From the NCBI GenBank assembly GCA_002719955.1, contig PBFW01000072.1, forward strand, positions 1 to 64,000: 64,000 nt of DNA, read 5' to 3'. The stretch is from Deltaproteobacteria bacterium. Its GTDB lineage: Bacteria; Myxococcota_A; UBA9160; UBA4427. The notes beneath the pieces are model-generated. The model was not told where the DNA came from. It searched no databases and saw only the letters and a list, made by a program, of their open reading frames with translations. Numbering within the stretch: the first letter of the stretch is position 1; every line of letters starts with the position of its first letter. Shown here in pieces: positions 34,792-44,140 of the stretch. The translations under genes were made by a program, and so were the position numbers.

Positions 34792-34972
34792 GGCGAGGAC
34801 GTCGAAGAAATGCCTGAGGGAAAACGGCTCCTGATGCCGGGGCGCTTGGCCGGGCGAGCGAGAAGATCGACTTCGCGGCCCCGTGGGTCGATCGATTCCG
34901 AGCGGGCCATCCCCTCCGATCCCGACTTTTCTGCCCTTTCGGCGAACACGCCCCAGGGCGCCCAGATCCGCA

Positions 34973-34978
34973 TATAAT
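34973..34978 (+). promoter_or_regulatory. Perfect -10 hexamer ahead of the hydrolase gene
   Basis: TATAAT stands in otherwise GC-rich sequence, about 37-42 bases before the hydrolase start, giving a leader of about 28 bases. I see no good -35 box at 16-18 bases upstream, so this is a partial match only. Confidence 0.35.
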
Positions 34979-35015
34979 CGGCTGTGGCTCCCCGATGGAG
35001 AGCGAGAGGAGCATG

Positions 35016-35909
35016 ATGGCGAGCAAGGAACACGATGCCCTGATGGCCGCGATCCCCGGCGGCAATGTCGACCACGAGGATCCGATCAAAATCGTCCGCG
35101 AGAAGATGCACGCGATCCATCCCAATAGCGCGAGCCCCGGCACGATCGTCGAAGCGGTAGACCTGGATGGGATAGAGGCCAAATGGATCGCCACCGCCGA
35201 GAACCGGGACAGCGACCGCATCATTCTGCACGTGCATGGCGGCGCCTTCGTGTCGACCGTGATCGACCACTATCTCGATTACGGTGAGCATCTGTCGCGC
35301 CACCTGGAGGCGAAGGTCGTGTGTTTTCAATGGACCTGGGCCGACGAAGCGCCCTACCCCCAGGCCATGAACGACACGATCACGGCTTATCGCGCGCTGC
35401 TCGCGCAGGGGATCGACGCGAAGCGAATCGCGTTCGCGGGCGATTCCTGTGGCGGCGGAATCGCGCTGGCAGCAATGTGCGCGCTTCGCGACGCGGGGGA
35501 TCCCCTGCCGGCCTGCCTGGTCGGACTAACACCCTGGCTCGACGCGGAACAGACCGGTGACGCGGCGATGAATCCGCGCGGCCGGGATCCCTTCGTCACA
35601 GCCGAATGGATCCGCGCGCGCTTCAGGGATTATGCGGGGCCGAATGGCGACTTGCAGGACCCGGGGATTTCCCCCCTGCACGCCAAGCTCTCAGGGTTGC
35701 CGCCGATCTACCTCAGCGTCGGACAGATCGACACGACGGCGGACGACTCGACGAGGCTGGCCATGCGTGCCAGCAGAGAAGGCGGCTCTGTCATCGTCGA
35801 CATCGCGACAGAAATGGTCCACGGCTATATCGGGCTATGCGGAGCCTTTCCCGAAGCGACCGAAGCAATGGAACGGATCGGAAGCTGGGTGAAGCAGCGA
35901 ATCCCCTAG
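35016..35909 (+). CDS. Alpha/beta hydrolase (HSL-type esterase/lipase)
   Basis: 297 residues. Oxyanion motif H-V-H-G-G-A-F, nucleophile elbow G-D-S-C-G-G-G, Asp in V-G-Q-I-D-T-T-A-D-D and the catalytic His in M-V-H-G-Y. These are the signatures of the hormone-sensitive-lipase family, which hydrolyses short or medium esters, including steroid and acetyl esters. ATG codons at 34995, 35013 and 35016 are in frame; AGGAG at 35007-35011 suits only the last two, and I list 35016. The gene stands alone between two divergently oriented groups. Confidence 0.9.
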   Translation: MASKEHDALMAAIPGGNVDHEDPIKIVREKMHAIHPNSASPGTIVEAVDLDGIEAKWIATAENRDSDRIILHVHGGAFVSTVIDHYLDYGEHLSRHLEAKVVCFQWTWADEAPYPQAMNDTITAYRALLAQGIDAKRIAFAGDSCGGGIALAAMCALRDAGDPLPACLVGLTPWLDAEQTGDAAMNPRGRDPFVTAEWIRARFRDYAGPNGDLQDPGISPLHAKLSGLPPIYLSVGQIDTTADDSTRLAMRASREGGSVIVDIATEMVHGYIGLCGAFPEATEAMERIGSWVKQRIP

Positions 35910-35996
35910 AAGCCGTCTCATCCGTTCCGACCGAGCCGTGTGGGACCCGCACCCAGGCTGCGCAAGTCCGACCGACGGGATCGGAAATCCGGTGAA

Positions 35997-36782
35997 TCAG
36001 CGCCGGGCTTCGATCGCCGCCCGGAACGAATCGGGCATATTCCCGGCCGCATCGCCACCATCGATCAGGAACTCGGATCCCGTCGAGTAGGAGCTCTTGT
36101 CGGAGGCCAGCCAGAGGACGAGCTGTGCGACTTCGTCCGGCCGACCGATGCGCGCGATCGGAATGGCGTGTTCCCGCTCGCCCTCTTCTGACCCCGCGCC
36201 GACGGACGCGATCATCGGCGTTTCGATGCCACCCGGATGGACCGAATTCACGCGAATTCCTGCCGGGCCGAGTTCGATCGCCGCCGCCTTGGTCATCCCA
36301 CGCACGGCGAATTTGCTCGCCGTATACGCGATCGCGCCCCCGATTCCCTTGATTCCGGCCATGGACGAGATATTCACGATCGACCCCGCTCCCGCGCGAC
36401 GCATCGCGGGTGCGGCGGTCTTCATGCCCAGAAAGACACCGATCTGATTGATCCGGATGACGAGTTCGTATTCCTCGAGTTCCATCTCTTCGAGCAATCC
36501 GACGCGCAGGATTCCAGCGTTGTTCACGAGCACATCGAGCTGGCCGAACATTTCCTCGGCCGTCGCGACCGCCGCCTGCCAGTCGGATTCCCGGGTCACA
36601 TCGAGATGGACATAGAGCGCGGCATCCCCGATCGCGGCCGCCGCCTTCTCGCCCTCCTCGTCCAACACGTCCCCGATGACGACACGTCCTCCCTCGGAAA
36701 CGAAGAGTGTCGCCTCCGCGGCGCCCATTCCTCGCGCGCCACCCGAAATGAGTGCCACCTTGCCCTCGAGATCTCCTGCCAT
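35997..36782 (-). CDS. SDR-family oxidoreductase, hydroxysteroid-dehydrogenase-like
   Basis: 261 residues. S-G-G-A-R-G-M-G-A-A-E-A (the cofactor loop typical of 3-alpha/20-beta-hydroxysteroid dehydrogenase-like SDRs), V-N-N-A-G-I, N-I-S-S-M-A-G and Y-T-A-S-K. Asp at the end of strand 2 (I-G-D-V) favours NAD(H). Similarity to steroid SDRs is a family resemblance only, not proof of a sterol substrate. The ATG at 36782 follows the APH-like gene by 44 bases on the same strand, so both are probably transcribed together. It converges on the HSL hydrolase. Confidence 0.92.
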   Translation of the reverse strand: MAGDLEGKVALISGGARGMGAAEATLFVSEGGRVVIGDVLDEEGEKAAAAIGDAALYVHLDVTRESDWQAAVATAEEMFGQLDVLVNNAGILRVGLLEEMELEEYELVIRINQIGVFLGMKTAAPAMRRAGAGSIVNISSMAGIKGIGGAIAYTASKFAVRGMTKAAAIELGPAGIRVNSVHPGGIETPMIASVGAGSEEGEREHAIPIARIGRPDEVAQLVLWLASDKSSYSTGSEFLIDGGDAAGNMPDSFRAAIEARR

Positions 36783-36826
36783 CTACTGGTCCATCCCACC
36801 TTGTCATGCGAATATGCGCGCTGATC

Positions 36827-37966
36827 CTATGCGCGAATCTCGACACCCTGGCGCCCGAGTAGACGCTCGAGAGATTCCGTCGTCCCGTTATCGATCGCTA
36901 TGCTGTGCTCCTCGGGCATGATCCCGGCACGCACCATCCGGTCACCGAGCTTGATCATGATCGCGTCGAAGCGCATGGCTCCGAAAATTTCCCAGTAGTC
37001 GATCGTGTCCGCGACCTTGCGGCCGGACCGGGCCTCCCAGATCGAGACCTGCTCCGCACGCGTCGGAAAACCCGCCAGACGCGGCGCATCGAAGTCCTCA
37101 TGGGACATGCGATCGAACATCACGAACCAACCGATATCCGCTTCCGGCGGGCAGAGCGAAATCGCTTCCCAGTCGCACACGGAGGCACAGTGGTAATCCT
37201 GCCAGATGATATTGCCGAGGCGGCTATCGCCCCAGCTGATCCCGATCGGCAAATCGGGCGCGTTCGCCTCGAGCCAATCGAGGCCCTTCATGATGATCGG
37301 GTGATCGCGATCCCCCACGGCCTCCACACAATAGTCGCGGTAGAGGCCGAGCTGATCACGAAAAGCGGGGGTCCCTTCGCCCCTCACGTCGAGCCAATCG
37401 AGCCCCATCACCTTCCAATCGAGCCCGGCGAGTGTCGCCATCGTCTCGCACGCCTCACGCACCATCGTCTCTCGATTCGCCGGCGTGGCGTCATCGACGA
37501 GAAAGCCGGCCTGCGTGTAGCGGGGAACGTCGGCGGGAATCAGCCCCTCGATGAATTCCATCACGAAGAAGGGATGCCCGAGAACCGAGAGATCCTTCTC
37601 GAAAGGGAGCATCTCCGGAATCGGTGCGACACCCGCCTCACGAACGGCACTCATGATCCTGTGCTGTACCTCGCAGGAGATCTCGCACTCTTTCGTCTGC
37701 ACCGGGAAGAGCCCACCGTCCGGCGGTTCAATACGCGCGACCCATTTGCGAGTCGTCGGCAGGCCGCTCGTCCCTCCCCCCTCGAGCGCTGTCGTGCTGA
37801 AAAAGACCGTCTCATTCGAGAAGCCCGTCGAGCGCGGCATGTCGATATCGTGAACCCGCAGTTCCAGCGCGCCCGGCATCTGCGTCTTCATCCAGGCATC
37901 GAGCGATTCACGGTAGGTCTCAGGATCAGCAACCGCTTTTTGCGGGACTTCATCGCCCTCGGACAT
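36827..37966 (-). CDS. Aminoglycoside-phosphotransferase-like (APH/choline kinase fold) kinase
   Basis: 379 residues. The kinase catalytic loop reads I-S-W-G-D-S-R-L-G-N with Asp247 and Asn252 (the first position is Trp rather than the common His), and the metal-binding Asp is D265 in C-D-W-E-A-I. An N-terminal lobe with K-W-V-A-R-I-E precedes. This subfamily is usually found beside acyl-CoA dehydrogenase or SDR genes and is thought to phosphorylate a hydroxylated substrate of the pathway; the substrate is not known. The ATG at 37966 has GAGGAGG upstream. It starts a two-gene unit with the SDR at 35997 and is divergent from the SDR at 38043. Confidence 0.9.
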   Translation of the reverse strand: MSEGDEVPQKAVADPETYRESLDAWMKTQMPGALELRVHDIDMPRSTGFSNETVFFSTTALEGGGTSGLPTTRKWVARIEPPDGGLFPVQTKECEISCEVQHRIMSAVREAGVAPIPEMLPFEKDLSVLGHPFFVMEFIEGLIPADVPRYTQAGFLVDDATPANRETMVREACETMATLAGLDWKVMGLDWLDVRGEGTPAFRDQLGLYRDYCVEAVGDRDHPIIMKGLDWLEANAPDLPIGISWGDSRLGNIIWQDYHCASVCDWEAISLCPPEADIGWFVMFDRMSHEDFDAPRLAGFPTRAEQVSIWEARSGRKVADTIDYWEIFGAMRFDAIMIKLGDRMVRAGIMPEEHSIAIDNGTTESLERLLGRQGVEIRA

Positions 37967-38042
37967 CGAAAACCTCCTCTCGCAAGCGGTCGACGCTAGC
38001 ACCTCCAACTGGCTACGATGAGTTCTCTTTGGAGGTGTCGAG

Positions 38043-38873
38043 ATGGATCTCAGACTCGCGGGCAAGAGCACGATCATCACGGGCGGCAGCGGCGGAATCG
38101 GTCGCGGGCTCGTCCTCGGATTCGCCGAGGAAGGCGCCAATATCGTGGTTGCGACCCGAGATGCGAACAAGGGACAAGAGGTCGCGGACGCCGCGAAGGA
38201 TCTGCCCGGCGAGGTGATCGTCGTCGCCACCGACGTCACTCAGGTCGACGCCGTCGAGGCGATGACCGAGACCACGGAGAAGACCTTCGGGCCCATCGAT
38301 GTCCTCGTGAACAACGCCGGCGGCGTATTCTACCCGCGGCCCTTCTTGGAGAAGGCCCGCGAAGAAGCCGAGTGGGAAGTCAACCTGAATATCTGGGGCG
38401 TCTACAACTGCACTCGAGCCGCGGGCCGCTCCATGGTCGCCCGCAACACGGGAAGCATCATCAATATCACCTCGAATTCCGCGCTGGCGCCGGAAGCGGC
38501 CAATCAGGTCGCGACCTACGGCGGAACCAAGGGCTTCGTCATGTCCTTCTCCAAGGGGCTCGCCTACGAGTGGGGACCCGAAGGCGTGCGCATCAACTGC
38601 GTCGCCCCGGGTTGGATCGTCCCACACCAGGCGGACCACGTGGGCGAAGGCAGCTTCTGGAAGAAATACGGCTATGAAGTCTTCGGCACGCCCGAATCGA
38701 TGGCGGCAGCCGCTGAATCCGGTGAGGCGAATTTCAATGTTTCCGCCCAACCGATCCGGCGCATCGGTCGGCCGGAGGATATCGCCGACCTCACGCTCTT
38801 CTTCGCATCGGATCGTTCCGCTCACCTCACGGGACAGCTCGTCAGCGTGAGTGGCGGCTCGTATATGCCCTGA
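38043..38873 (+). CDS. SDR-family oxidoreductase
   Basis: 276 residues. T-G-G-S-G-G-I-G, V-N-N-A-G-G, I-N-I-T-S-N-S-A and Y-G-G-T-K give the complete SDR active site. An insertion of about 20 residues in the substrate loop (V-G-E-G-S-F-W-K-K-Y-G-Y-E and following) sets it apart from the other SDRs here. The end of strand 2 reads A-T-R-D, an Arg that favours NADP(H), unlike most others in this region. GGAGGTG precedes the ATG. It heads the plus-strand run SDR, sulfotransferase, DUF1214, quinone oxidoreductase, CoA transferase. Confidence 0.92.
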   Translation: MDLRLAGKSTIITGGSGGIGRGLVLGFAEEGANIVVATRDANKGQEVADAAKDLPGEVIVVATDVTQVDAVEAMTETTEKTFGPIDVLVNNAGGVFYPRPFLEKAREEAEWEVNLNIWGVYNCTRAAGRSMVARNTGSIINITSNSALAPEAANQVATYGGTKGFVMSFSKGLAYEWGPEGVRINCVAPGWIVPHQADHVGEGSFWKKYGYEVFGTPESMAAAAESGEANFNVSAQPIRRIGRPEDIADLTLFFASDRSAHLTGQLVSVSGGSYMP

Positions 38874-38975
38874 CTCCCGAGCGCGGACGCCTCGTGGCCG
38901 TGCACTGACGGGTGGGGTGGCCTATGACCCTCCCCGCTCTCCCTTTTTTTTGAACCCCCTCCGAGAGGATCGATC

Positions 38976-40208
38976 GTGTCCATCTGGCAGCCCGGCCCGC
39001 GCCCCGCCTGGGTCAGGGCCTTGAACGAGAACAGCGATCCCGCCTGGATCGGCCTCGATGCCGAGGCACTCCTCTCCGAAGCGAGGGGGCGCACCGGCCT
39101 GAGCGATTTTGGTGACGACCGCTTCCGGGAACCCTTTCAAATCTTCGTCGACTCGGTCCGCGACGAAGCCAAGCTCCACACCGTCGGTGCACTCCTGATC
39201 CGGGACGACTTGCTCAACTCCCTGAGCGCGCGCCTCCAGATCACCGAGACGCGCAAAAAGCACCCGGAGATCCGGGACGAGGTCGTCGAGCGCCCGATCT
39301 TCATCACCGGGCTGCCGCGAACGGGCACCTCGATCACCCACGAGCTGCTGGCCGCCGACCCCCGACATCGCGCCCCGCTCCACTGGGAGGTTCGCAATCC
39401 CTGTCCGCCTCCGGAAAGAGCCACCTACGGAACCGACGAGCGAATCGCGCGCGCCGACCGGCAGATTCGCCTGTGGTGCGAAATCGTGCCCGAGTACGAC
39501 ATGATGCACGAGCTCGGCGGGGAGATCCCCGTCGAGGATGTCCAGGTCATGGCCCATTCGTTCGTCAGCGACGAATGGATGGGGCGTCATGTCGTTCCGA
39601 GCTATGCGGCCTGGTACGCCGAATGCGACCGTGTCCCAGGCTTCGAATTCCACAAGCAAATGCTCCAGAACCTGCAGTGGAAATGTCCGGGGGAACGCTG
39701 GGTCCTCAAATCACCCTCCCACATGAGCCAACTCGACGCGCTGCTCGCCGTCTATCCCGACGCGCGCATCGTCTTCACGCATCGGGACCCGCTCCGGGTC
39801 CTGCCCTCGGTGGTCTCGATCCTCTATTCGACGGCCTTCGTCCGCTCGGATGAGGTCGACGCCGACGTGATGGCGGGCTGGTTCACGGGGGAGACGTGCA
39901 AGGCGCTCCTCGATGGGATGACCGCCCTCCGAGAATCCGGCACCCTGCCCGCGCACCAATGTTTCGACCTGCACTACGCAGAATTACTGAGGGACCCGAT
40001 CGCCGCCCTCGGCAACCTCTACGATCATTTCGAAATCGACTATCCGGATTCGTCGCGGCGAGCTCAGCAGAGCTATATCGACAACAAGCCCAAGGCCCGA
40101 CACGGCGCCCACAAATACAATTTTGCAGATACCGGTCTCGACCTCGACGAAGAGCGAGAACGATTCAGCGACTACTACGCGCGGTACGAGATCCAGTCCG
40201 AAACATGA
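38976..40208 (+). CDS. Sulfotransferase family protein
   Basis: 410 residues. The PAPS-binding 5'-phosphosulfate loop reads G-L-P-R-T-G-T-S (112-119), followed by V-L-K-S-P-S-H and the 3'-phosphate-binding R-I-V-F-T-H-R-D-P. Bacterial members of this family are often uncharacterised and many sit in lipid or xenobiotic gene groups; transfer of sulfate to a hydroxyl is the expected chemistry. The start is GTG at 38976 with AGAGGAT upstream. The last bases overlap an in-frame ATG of the DUF1214 frame, but that gene's better start is 45 bases on. Confidence 0.9.
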   Translation: MSIWQPGPRPAWVRALNENSDPAWIGLDAEALLSEARGRTGLSDFGDDRFREPFQIFVDSVRDEAKLHTVGALLIRDDLLNSLSARLQITETRKKHPEIRDEVVERPIFITGLPRTGTSITHELLAADPRHRAPLHWEVRNPCPPPERATYGTDERIARADRQIRLWCEIVPEYDMMHELGGEIPVEDVQVMAHSFVSDEWMGRHVVPSYAAWYAECDRVPGFEFHKQMLQNLQWKCPGERWVLKSPSHMSQLDALLAVYPDARIVFTHRDPLRVLPSVVSILYSTAFVRSDEVDADVMAGWFTGETCKALLDGMTALRESGTLPAHQCFDLHYAELLRDPIAALGNLYDHFEIDYPDSSRRAQQSYIDNKPKARHGAHKYNFADTGLDLDEERERFSDYYARYEIQSET

Positions 40209-40252
40209 TCGCCCCGACCAATGGGAAGGGAGCGCGTGAAGGAGTGCGGACG

Positions 40253-41536
40253 ATGAGTGAAGAAGCGGCGATCGGCGGCAGCGGAAAATCCGGCCAACAG
40301 CTTCGCGATGAGCTGCGCGGCCCGGAGCGCAGTCAGGAGGAGAATGCGAAACGACTGATCTCCGGCGAGGCCTGGCGGAGTTTCTGCCGCTCGATCGAAG
40401 AGGCGGGGGCCCACCTGCTCGAATTCCCGACCGGCGAGACCGCAACGCCCGGCGAGCTCCAGGCGCAGGCAATGAAATATGTCCTCGGCCTGACCCAAGG
40501 CGGAATCCTCCAGGCTCTCCAACTCTCCGACCCGGACACCCCTCGCCTCGTCCGCAGCCCGGACTCCGAGGCCAAATGGGGCGCGGAAAATGTCGACAAC
40601 CAATATCTGTGGTGTCGCGTCGGCCCCCACGCGCAGTACCTGATCTCCGGCAACAAGAACAACGTCTTCGAAGCGCTCCTCGAAACCAAGGACGGCTACA
40701 TGCAGCTCGGAGACGATCAGGTCTTCGACACGCTCCTCCTGTCCGAGATCGAATGCGACGCGGAGGGGCGTTTCGAAATCCTGCTCGCGGCCGAGCGGCC
40801 GGCAGGCTTCTCGGGCAACTACATGCAGATGCCGCCGGAGACCCGCTATTGGTGCGTGCGGCAATATTTTGCCGACTGGGAGAGCGAGGTCCCGGCGCGC
40901 TTCGAGATCCACCGCGTCGGGGGCGAGGGTGAGGCACCGGCCCCGCTCACCCCCGCGCGCATGGCGGAGCTACTCGATGAAGCGGGCCTCTGGACGCTGC
41001 AGAGCACGAAGTTCTGGCAGGAGTGGATCGACCAGTTGCGGCGCGACCATGTGAAGGGACGATTGCTCGGCCCCGTCCCCTTCGTCGGCGGTGCCCGGGA
41101 TATCGTCTACGGCAACGATTGGTGGTCACTCGAGCCCGACGAGGCCATGATCGTCGAATTCGAGGTCCCGGACGCGCGCTATTGGCAGATCCAGCTCTGT
41201 GATCTTTGGTTCCGCACGATGGACTGGGCGACCCGCCAGACCGGCCTCAATCACGCACAGTCCTATATCGACCCGGATGGGCGCGCCCGCTTCGTCATCG
41301 CGCACCGGGATCCGGGCGTCCAGAACTGGATCGACACCTGGGGTCATCCCGAAGGCATGATCCAATATCGATACGTCTGGACGAAGACGAAGCCCGCACC
41401 CAGGGTGAAAATCGTCCCCTTCGAGCGCGTTCGAGAGGAGTTGCCCAACCACACGCCGAGCTATGGTCTCGAGGAACGTCGCTTGGCCCTCGCGATTCGC
41501 CATCGCCACCTCCAAAGACGCGAACCCGTCACTTGA
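40253..41536 (+). CDS. DUF1214-domain protein
   Basis: 427 residues. The C-terminal third is DUF1214-like: a beta-rich stretch with R-Y-W-Q-I-Q-L-C-D-L-W-F, then V-I-A-H-R-D-P-G-V-Q-N-W and G-M-I-Q-Y-R-Y-V-W. The N-terminal part is helical and soluble. No signal peptide is visible, so a cytoplasmic location is likely. Family members occur with dehydrogenases and acyl-CoA genes, but have no assigned reaction that I know of. AAGGAG lies 8 bases before the ATG at 40253; the earlier ATG at 40205 overlaps the sulfotransferase stop but lacks a ribosome site. Trp and His content is high. Confidence 0.85.
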   Translation: MSEEAAIGGSGKSGQQLRDELRGPERSQEENAKRLISGEAWRSFCRSIEEAGAHLLEFPTGETATPGELQAQAMKYVLGLTQGGILQALQLSDPDTPRLVRSPDSEAKWGAENVDNQYLWCRVGPHAQYLISGNKNNVFEALLETKDGYMQLGDDQVFDTLLLSEIECDAEGRFEILLAAERPAGFSGNYMQMPPETRYWCVRQYFADWESEVPARFEIHRVGGEGEAPAPLTPARMAELLDEAGLWTLQSTKFWQEWIDQLRRDHVKGRLLGPVPFVGGARDIVYGNDWWSLEPDEAMIVEFEVPDARYWQIQLCDLWFRTMDWATRQTGLNHAQSYIDPDGRARFVIAHRDPGVQNWIDTWGHPEGMIQYRYVWTKTKPAPRVKIVPFERVREELPNHTPSYGLEERRLALAIRHRHLQRREPVT

Positions 41537-41625
41537 TCTCTCGTGATTCGCCCTCTTCCCTCGACGGCACCCTGAATCCATCACGAGAACCATCCTTGAG
41601 ATTTTCTCCCAAAGGAGGCTGAACC

Positions 41626-42633
41626 ATGCGCGCCTGGCAAACCGTGAAACCTGGAAGCCCGAAGGATGTCCTCGCACTCGCTGACGACCTGCCGGTCCCC
41701 GTGCCCTCCGAAGGGACCGTATTGCTCGAGGTGCTCGCCGCAGGCATGGGCCTGCCCGATGTATTCATGTGCCAGGGGAGCTACGCGATGACGCCGCAGA
41801 TTCCCTTTACCCAGGGTCAGGAAGTCGTCGGGCGAGTGGTCGGCTGGGCCGATGGCGTCGAAAACCGACGGGTCGGAGATCGCGTCATGGCGGTCACGAG
41901 TTTCTTCACGGGTCACGGCAGCTACGCCGAACAATGCCTTGCCCTCGACGATTTTTGTCTGCCCGTGCCGGATGGCATGACCGACGCGGAAGGCGCCGCT
42001 TTCCTGATCCCCTTCCACACCGCCTACATCGGGCTGGTCACGCGCGGCAAGCTCGAAGCCGGCGAGACCCTGCTCGTCCTCGGTGGGGCCGGCGGCACCG
42101 GAACCGCGGCGATCCAGGTCGCAAAGGCCCTCGGTGCACGCGTGATCGCAACGGTCGCCGGAACGGAGAAGATCGAATACTGCAAGAAGCTGGGCGCTGA
42201 CGTCGTGATCGACCGCAAGCAAGAGGACATCTCCAAAGCCGTCATGAAAGCCACCGACGGCAAGGGCGCGAACTGCATCTACGACCCGGTCGGCGGCGCC
42301 GCGTTCACCGCCGCGAGCAAATGCGTCGCCCACGAGGGTCGCATTCTCGCGATCGGGTTCGCGAGCGGATCTTGGGGCCCCGTCGACACCGCACATATGG
42401 TCTACCAGAACTACTCCGTCGTCGGCTGCATCCCGAGCAATTATGACCGCGCCTTCAAGGAAACCGCCCAGGAACGACTTCTCGGCTGGTGGAAAGAAGG
42501 TCGATTGAAGACCCAGATCGAAGAGATGGTTGCCTTCAAAGATCTGCCCGGCGCACTCGAGCGCCTCGCAGCGAGCAAGGTCCAGGGCAAGCTCGCCCTC
42601 AAGGTGCATCCCGACGCGACGGCGCCGGCCTAG
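41626..42633 (+). CDS. Zinc-free quinone oxidoreductase (MDR superfamily)
   Basis: 335 residues. The GroES-like domain lacks zinc ligands; the nucleotide fold has L-V-L-G-G-A-G-G-T-G-T-A-A-I-Q-V. G-A-D-V-V-I-D and D-P-V-G-G are typical of NADPH:quinone reductases. Members reduce quinones or conjugated enones (acrylyl or crotonyl-CoA types). AAAGGAGG precedes the ATG, one of the strongest ribosome sites here. It sits between the DUF1214 and CoA-transferase genes, so an enone or enoyl intermediate is plausible. Confidence 0.92.
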   Translation: MRAWQTVKPGSPKDVLALADDLPVPVPSEGTVLLEVLAAGMGLPDVFMCQGSYAMTPQIPFTQGQEVVGRVVGWADGVENRRVGDRVMAVTSFFTGHGSYAEQCLALDDFCLPVPDGMTDAEGAAFLIPFHTAYIGLVTRGKLEAGETLLVLGGAGGTGTAAIQVAKALGARVIATVAGTEKIEYCKKLGADVVIDRKQEDISKAVMKATDGKGANCIYDPVGGAAFTAASKCVAHEGRILAIGFASGSWGPVDTAHMVYQNYSVVGCIPSNYDRAFKETAQERLLGWWKEGRLKTQIEEMVAFKDLPGALERLAASKVQGKLALKVHPDATAPA

Positions 42634-42787
42634 GTCGAAGGCGAGAAGACGATCGATCCCCAGCCGCTGATTATTTCCGACCGAACCCGGCGATGCAGAA
42701 ACCTACCTCGTAGCCAAGTTGGTTCACGCCGGATGAAGGCGTGAGCAGCATCAGTTCCGATCTTCCCAACCTCGAGAGGAGTTCTGC

Positions 42788-44002
42788 ATGAGCGAGCCGA
42801 AGATGGTGATCACGGAGCGAAGTGGACCCCTCACGGGGATCAGGGTGCTCGACCTGACGAGCGTCGTCTCCGGGCCCATCTGTACGCAGGCGCTCGGTGA
42901 TCTCGGAGCCGATGTGATCAAGCTCGAGTCGCCGACCGGCGACCAGACCCGCTATTCCGGCGCGCCCTTCAAGGAACCGCTCTTTTCGGCGATGCACACC
43001 CAGATGAATCGCAACAAGCGCAGTCTGGTCGTCGACCTGAAGAGCGAGGCCGGACGCGATCTCGTCCTCGAGTTCATCCCCCGGATCGATGTCCTGGTCG
43101 AGAATTTCCGACCGGACGTGATGGACCGGCTCGGCCTCGGCTACGAGGCGCTCTCCAGCCGCCACCCCGGGCTCATCTTCGCGTCGATCAACGGCTTCGG
43201 AAGCGACGGCCCCTATGCCTCCCTACCCGCCTATGACCAGCTCATGCAGGGACTCGTCGGCGTCATGCCCGCCCAGGGCGGTGACGGTCCGCCCAAGCCC
43301 GTCCACGGTCCGATCGCTGACAAGACCAGTGGCGTGATCGCCGTCGGCGCCGTCCTGGCTGCGCTCTTCGCCCGAGAACGCGATCCGGAAAAACAGGGCC
43401 AACGCGTCGAAGTCGCGATGCTGGATGCCTACGCCTCCTTCGCCCTTCCCGACCCGATGACGCCGCGCGCCTTCCCGCCGGATTTCGAGGAGAACGGGAT
43501 GTCCGACGCCTTCTTCCGAGCCTGGGAGACCGCCGACGGGCACGTCGTCGGACTGGTCATCCAAGACCGCCAATTCACCGCGCTCTGCCGCGTCCTCGAC
43601 CGCATGGAGTTGGCGACGGATCCGCGCTTCGAGCAGATGGGGACGCGCCTCGGGAATTATGTCGAACTCGTCGCGACCCTCGAGGATGATATCCGGAAAT
43701 GGTCGAGCGCCGACTTCGTCGCGCGAGCGCGAGAGGAAGGCGCAACCTTCGGCCCCGTCAACGATGTCGAGGCCTTCCTCGATGACCCGCAGGTTCGACA
43801 TCGCGAGACCGTTCGGATCCTCGACGACGAACGTTTCGGCCCGACCCGCTATCTCGCTCCACCCTGGAATTTCAACCGGACGCCGGCCTCGATCGATCGC
43901 CACGCTCCGCGCCTCGGCGAGCATTCCGAGGAGATCCTCCTCGAACTCGGCCTGGAGCAGGCGTCGATCGATGCGCTCCGCGCGGGAAACACGATTCGCT
44001 AG
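42788..44002 (+). CDS. CaiB/BaiF (class III) CoA transferase
   Basis: 404 residues, full length. It opens with the class III pattern G-I-R-V-L-D-L-T, then G-A-D-V-I-K-L-E, N-R-N-K-R-S-L-V-V-D-L, V-E-N-F-R-P and N-G-F-G-S-D-G-P-Y. The catalytic Asp aligns with Asp178 in P-I-A-D-K-T-S-G, which would form the aspartyl-CoA thioester intermediate. The enzyme moves CoA between carboxylic acids, an entry step to CoA-dependent degradation, and would supply the crotonase. GAGAGGAG precedes the ATG. A strong inverted repeat lies 52 bases beyond its stop. Confidence 0.93.
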   Translation: MSEPKMVITERSGPLTGIRVLDLTSVVSGPICTQALGDLGADVIKLESPTGDQTRYSGAPFKEPLFSAMHTQMNRNKRSLVVDLKSEAGRDLVLEFIPRIDVLVENFRPDVMDRLGLGYEALSSRHPGLIFASINGFGSDGPYASLPAYDQLMQGLVGVMPAQGGDGPPKPVHGPIADKTSGVIAVGAVLAALFARERDPEKQGQRVEVAMLDAYASFALPDPMTPRAFPPDFEENGMSDAFFRAWETADGHVVGLVIQDRQFTALCRVLDRMELATDPRFEQMGTRLGNYVELVATLEDDIRKWSSADFVARAREEGATFGPVNDVEAFLDDPQVRHRETVRILDDERFGPTRYLAPPWNFNRTPASIDRHAPRLGEHSEEILLELGLEQASIDALRAGNTIR

Positions 44003-44053
44003 GCGCGCCGCCCCATCCGGCTGGGGCCTCGCCCACCTCGCTGGCTCGATCTT

Positions 44054-44097
44054 CCGCCGAGCCGGCGAGCCGGCGTGCCGGCGTGCCGAATCGGCGG
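44054..44097. terminator. Tandem 8-base repeats inside a 7-bp stem, likely bidirectional terminator
   Basis: Four head-to-tail copies of G-(A/T)-GCCGGC (44059-44090, last copy degenerate) lie between CCGCCGA (44054-44060) and its exact reverse complement TCGGCGG (44091-44097). GCCGGC is self-complementary, so several strong hairpins can form. It stands between convergent genes (CoA transferase and epimerase), the right place to stop transcription from both sides. No U-tract. Confidence 0.5.
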
Positions 44098-44140
44098 GAT
44101 CAAGCGCTGCGAATCCGCTTTCGTTCGCGTATTCGCCCGC

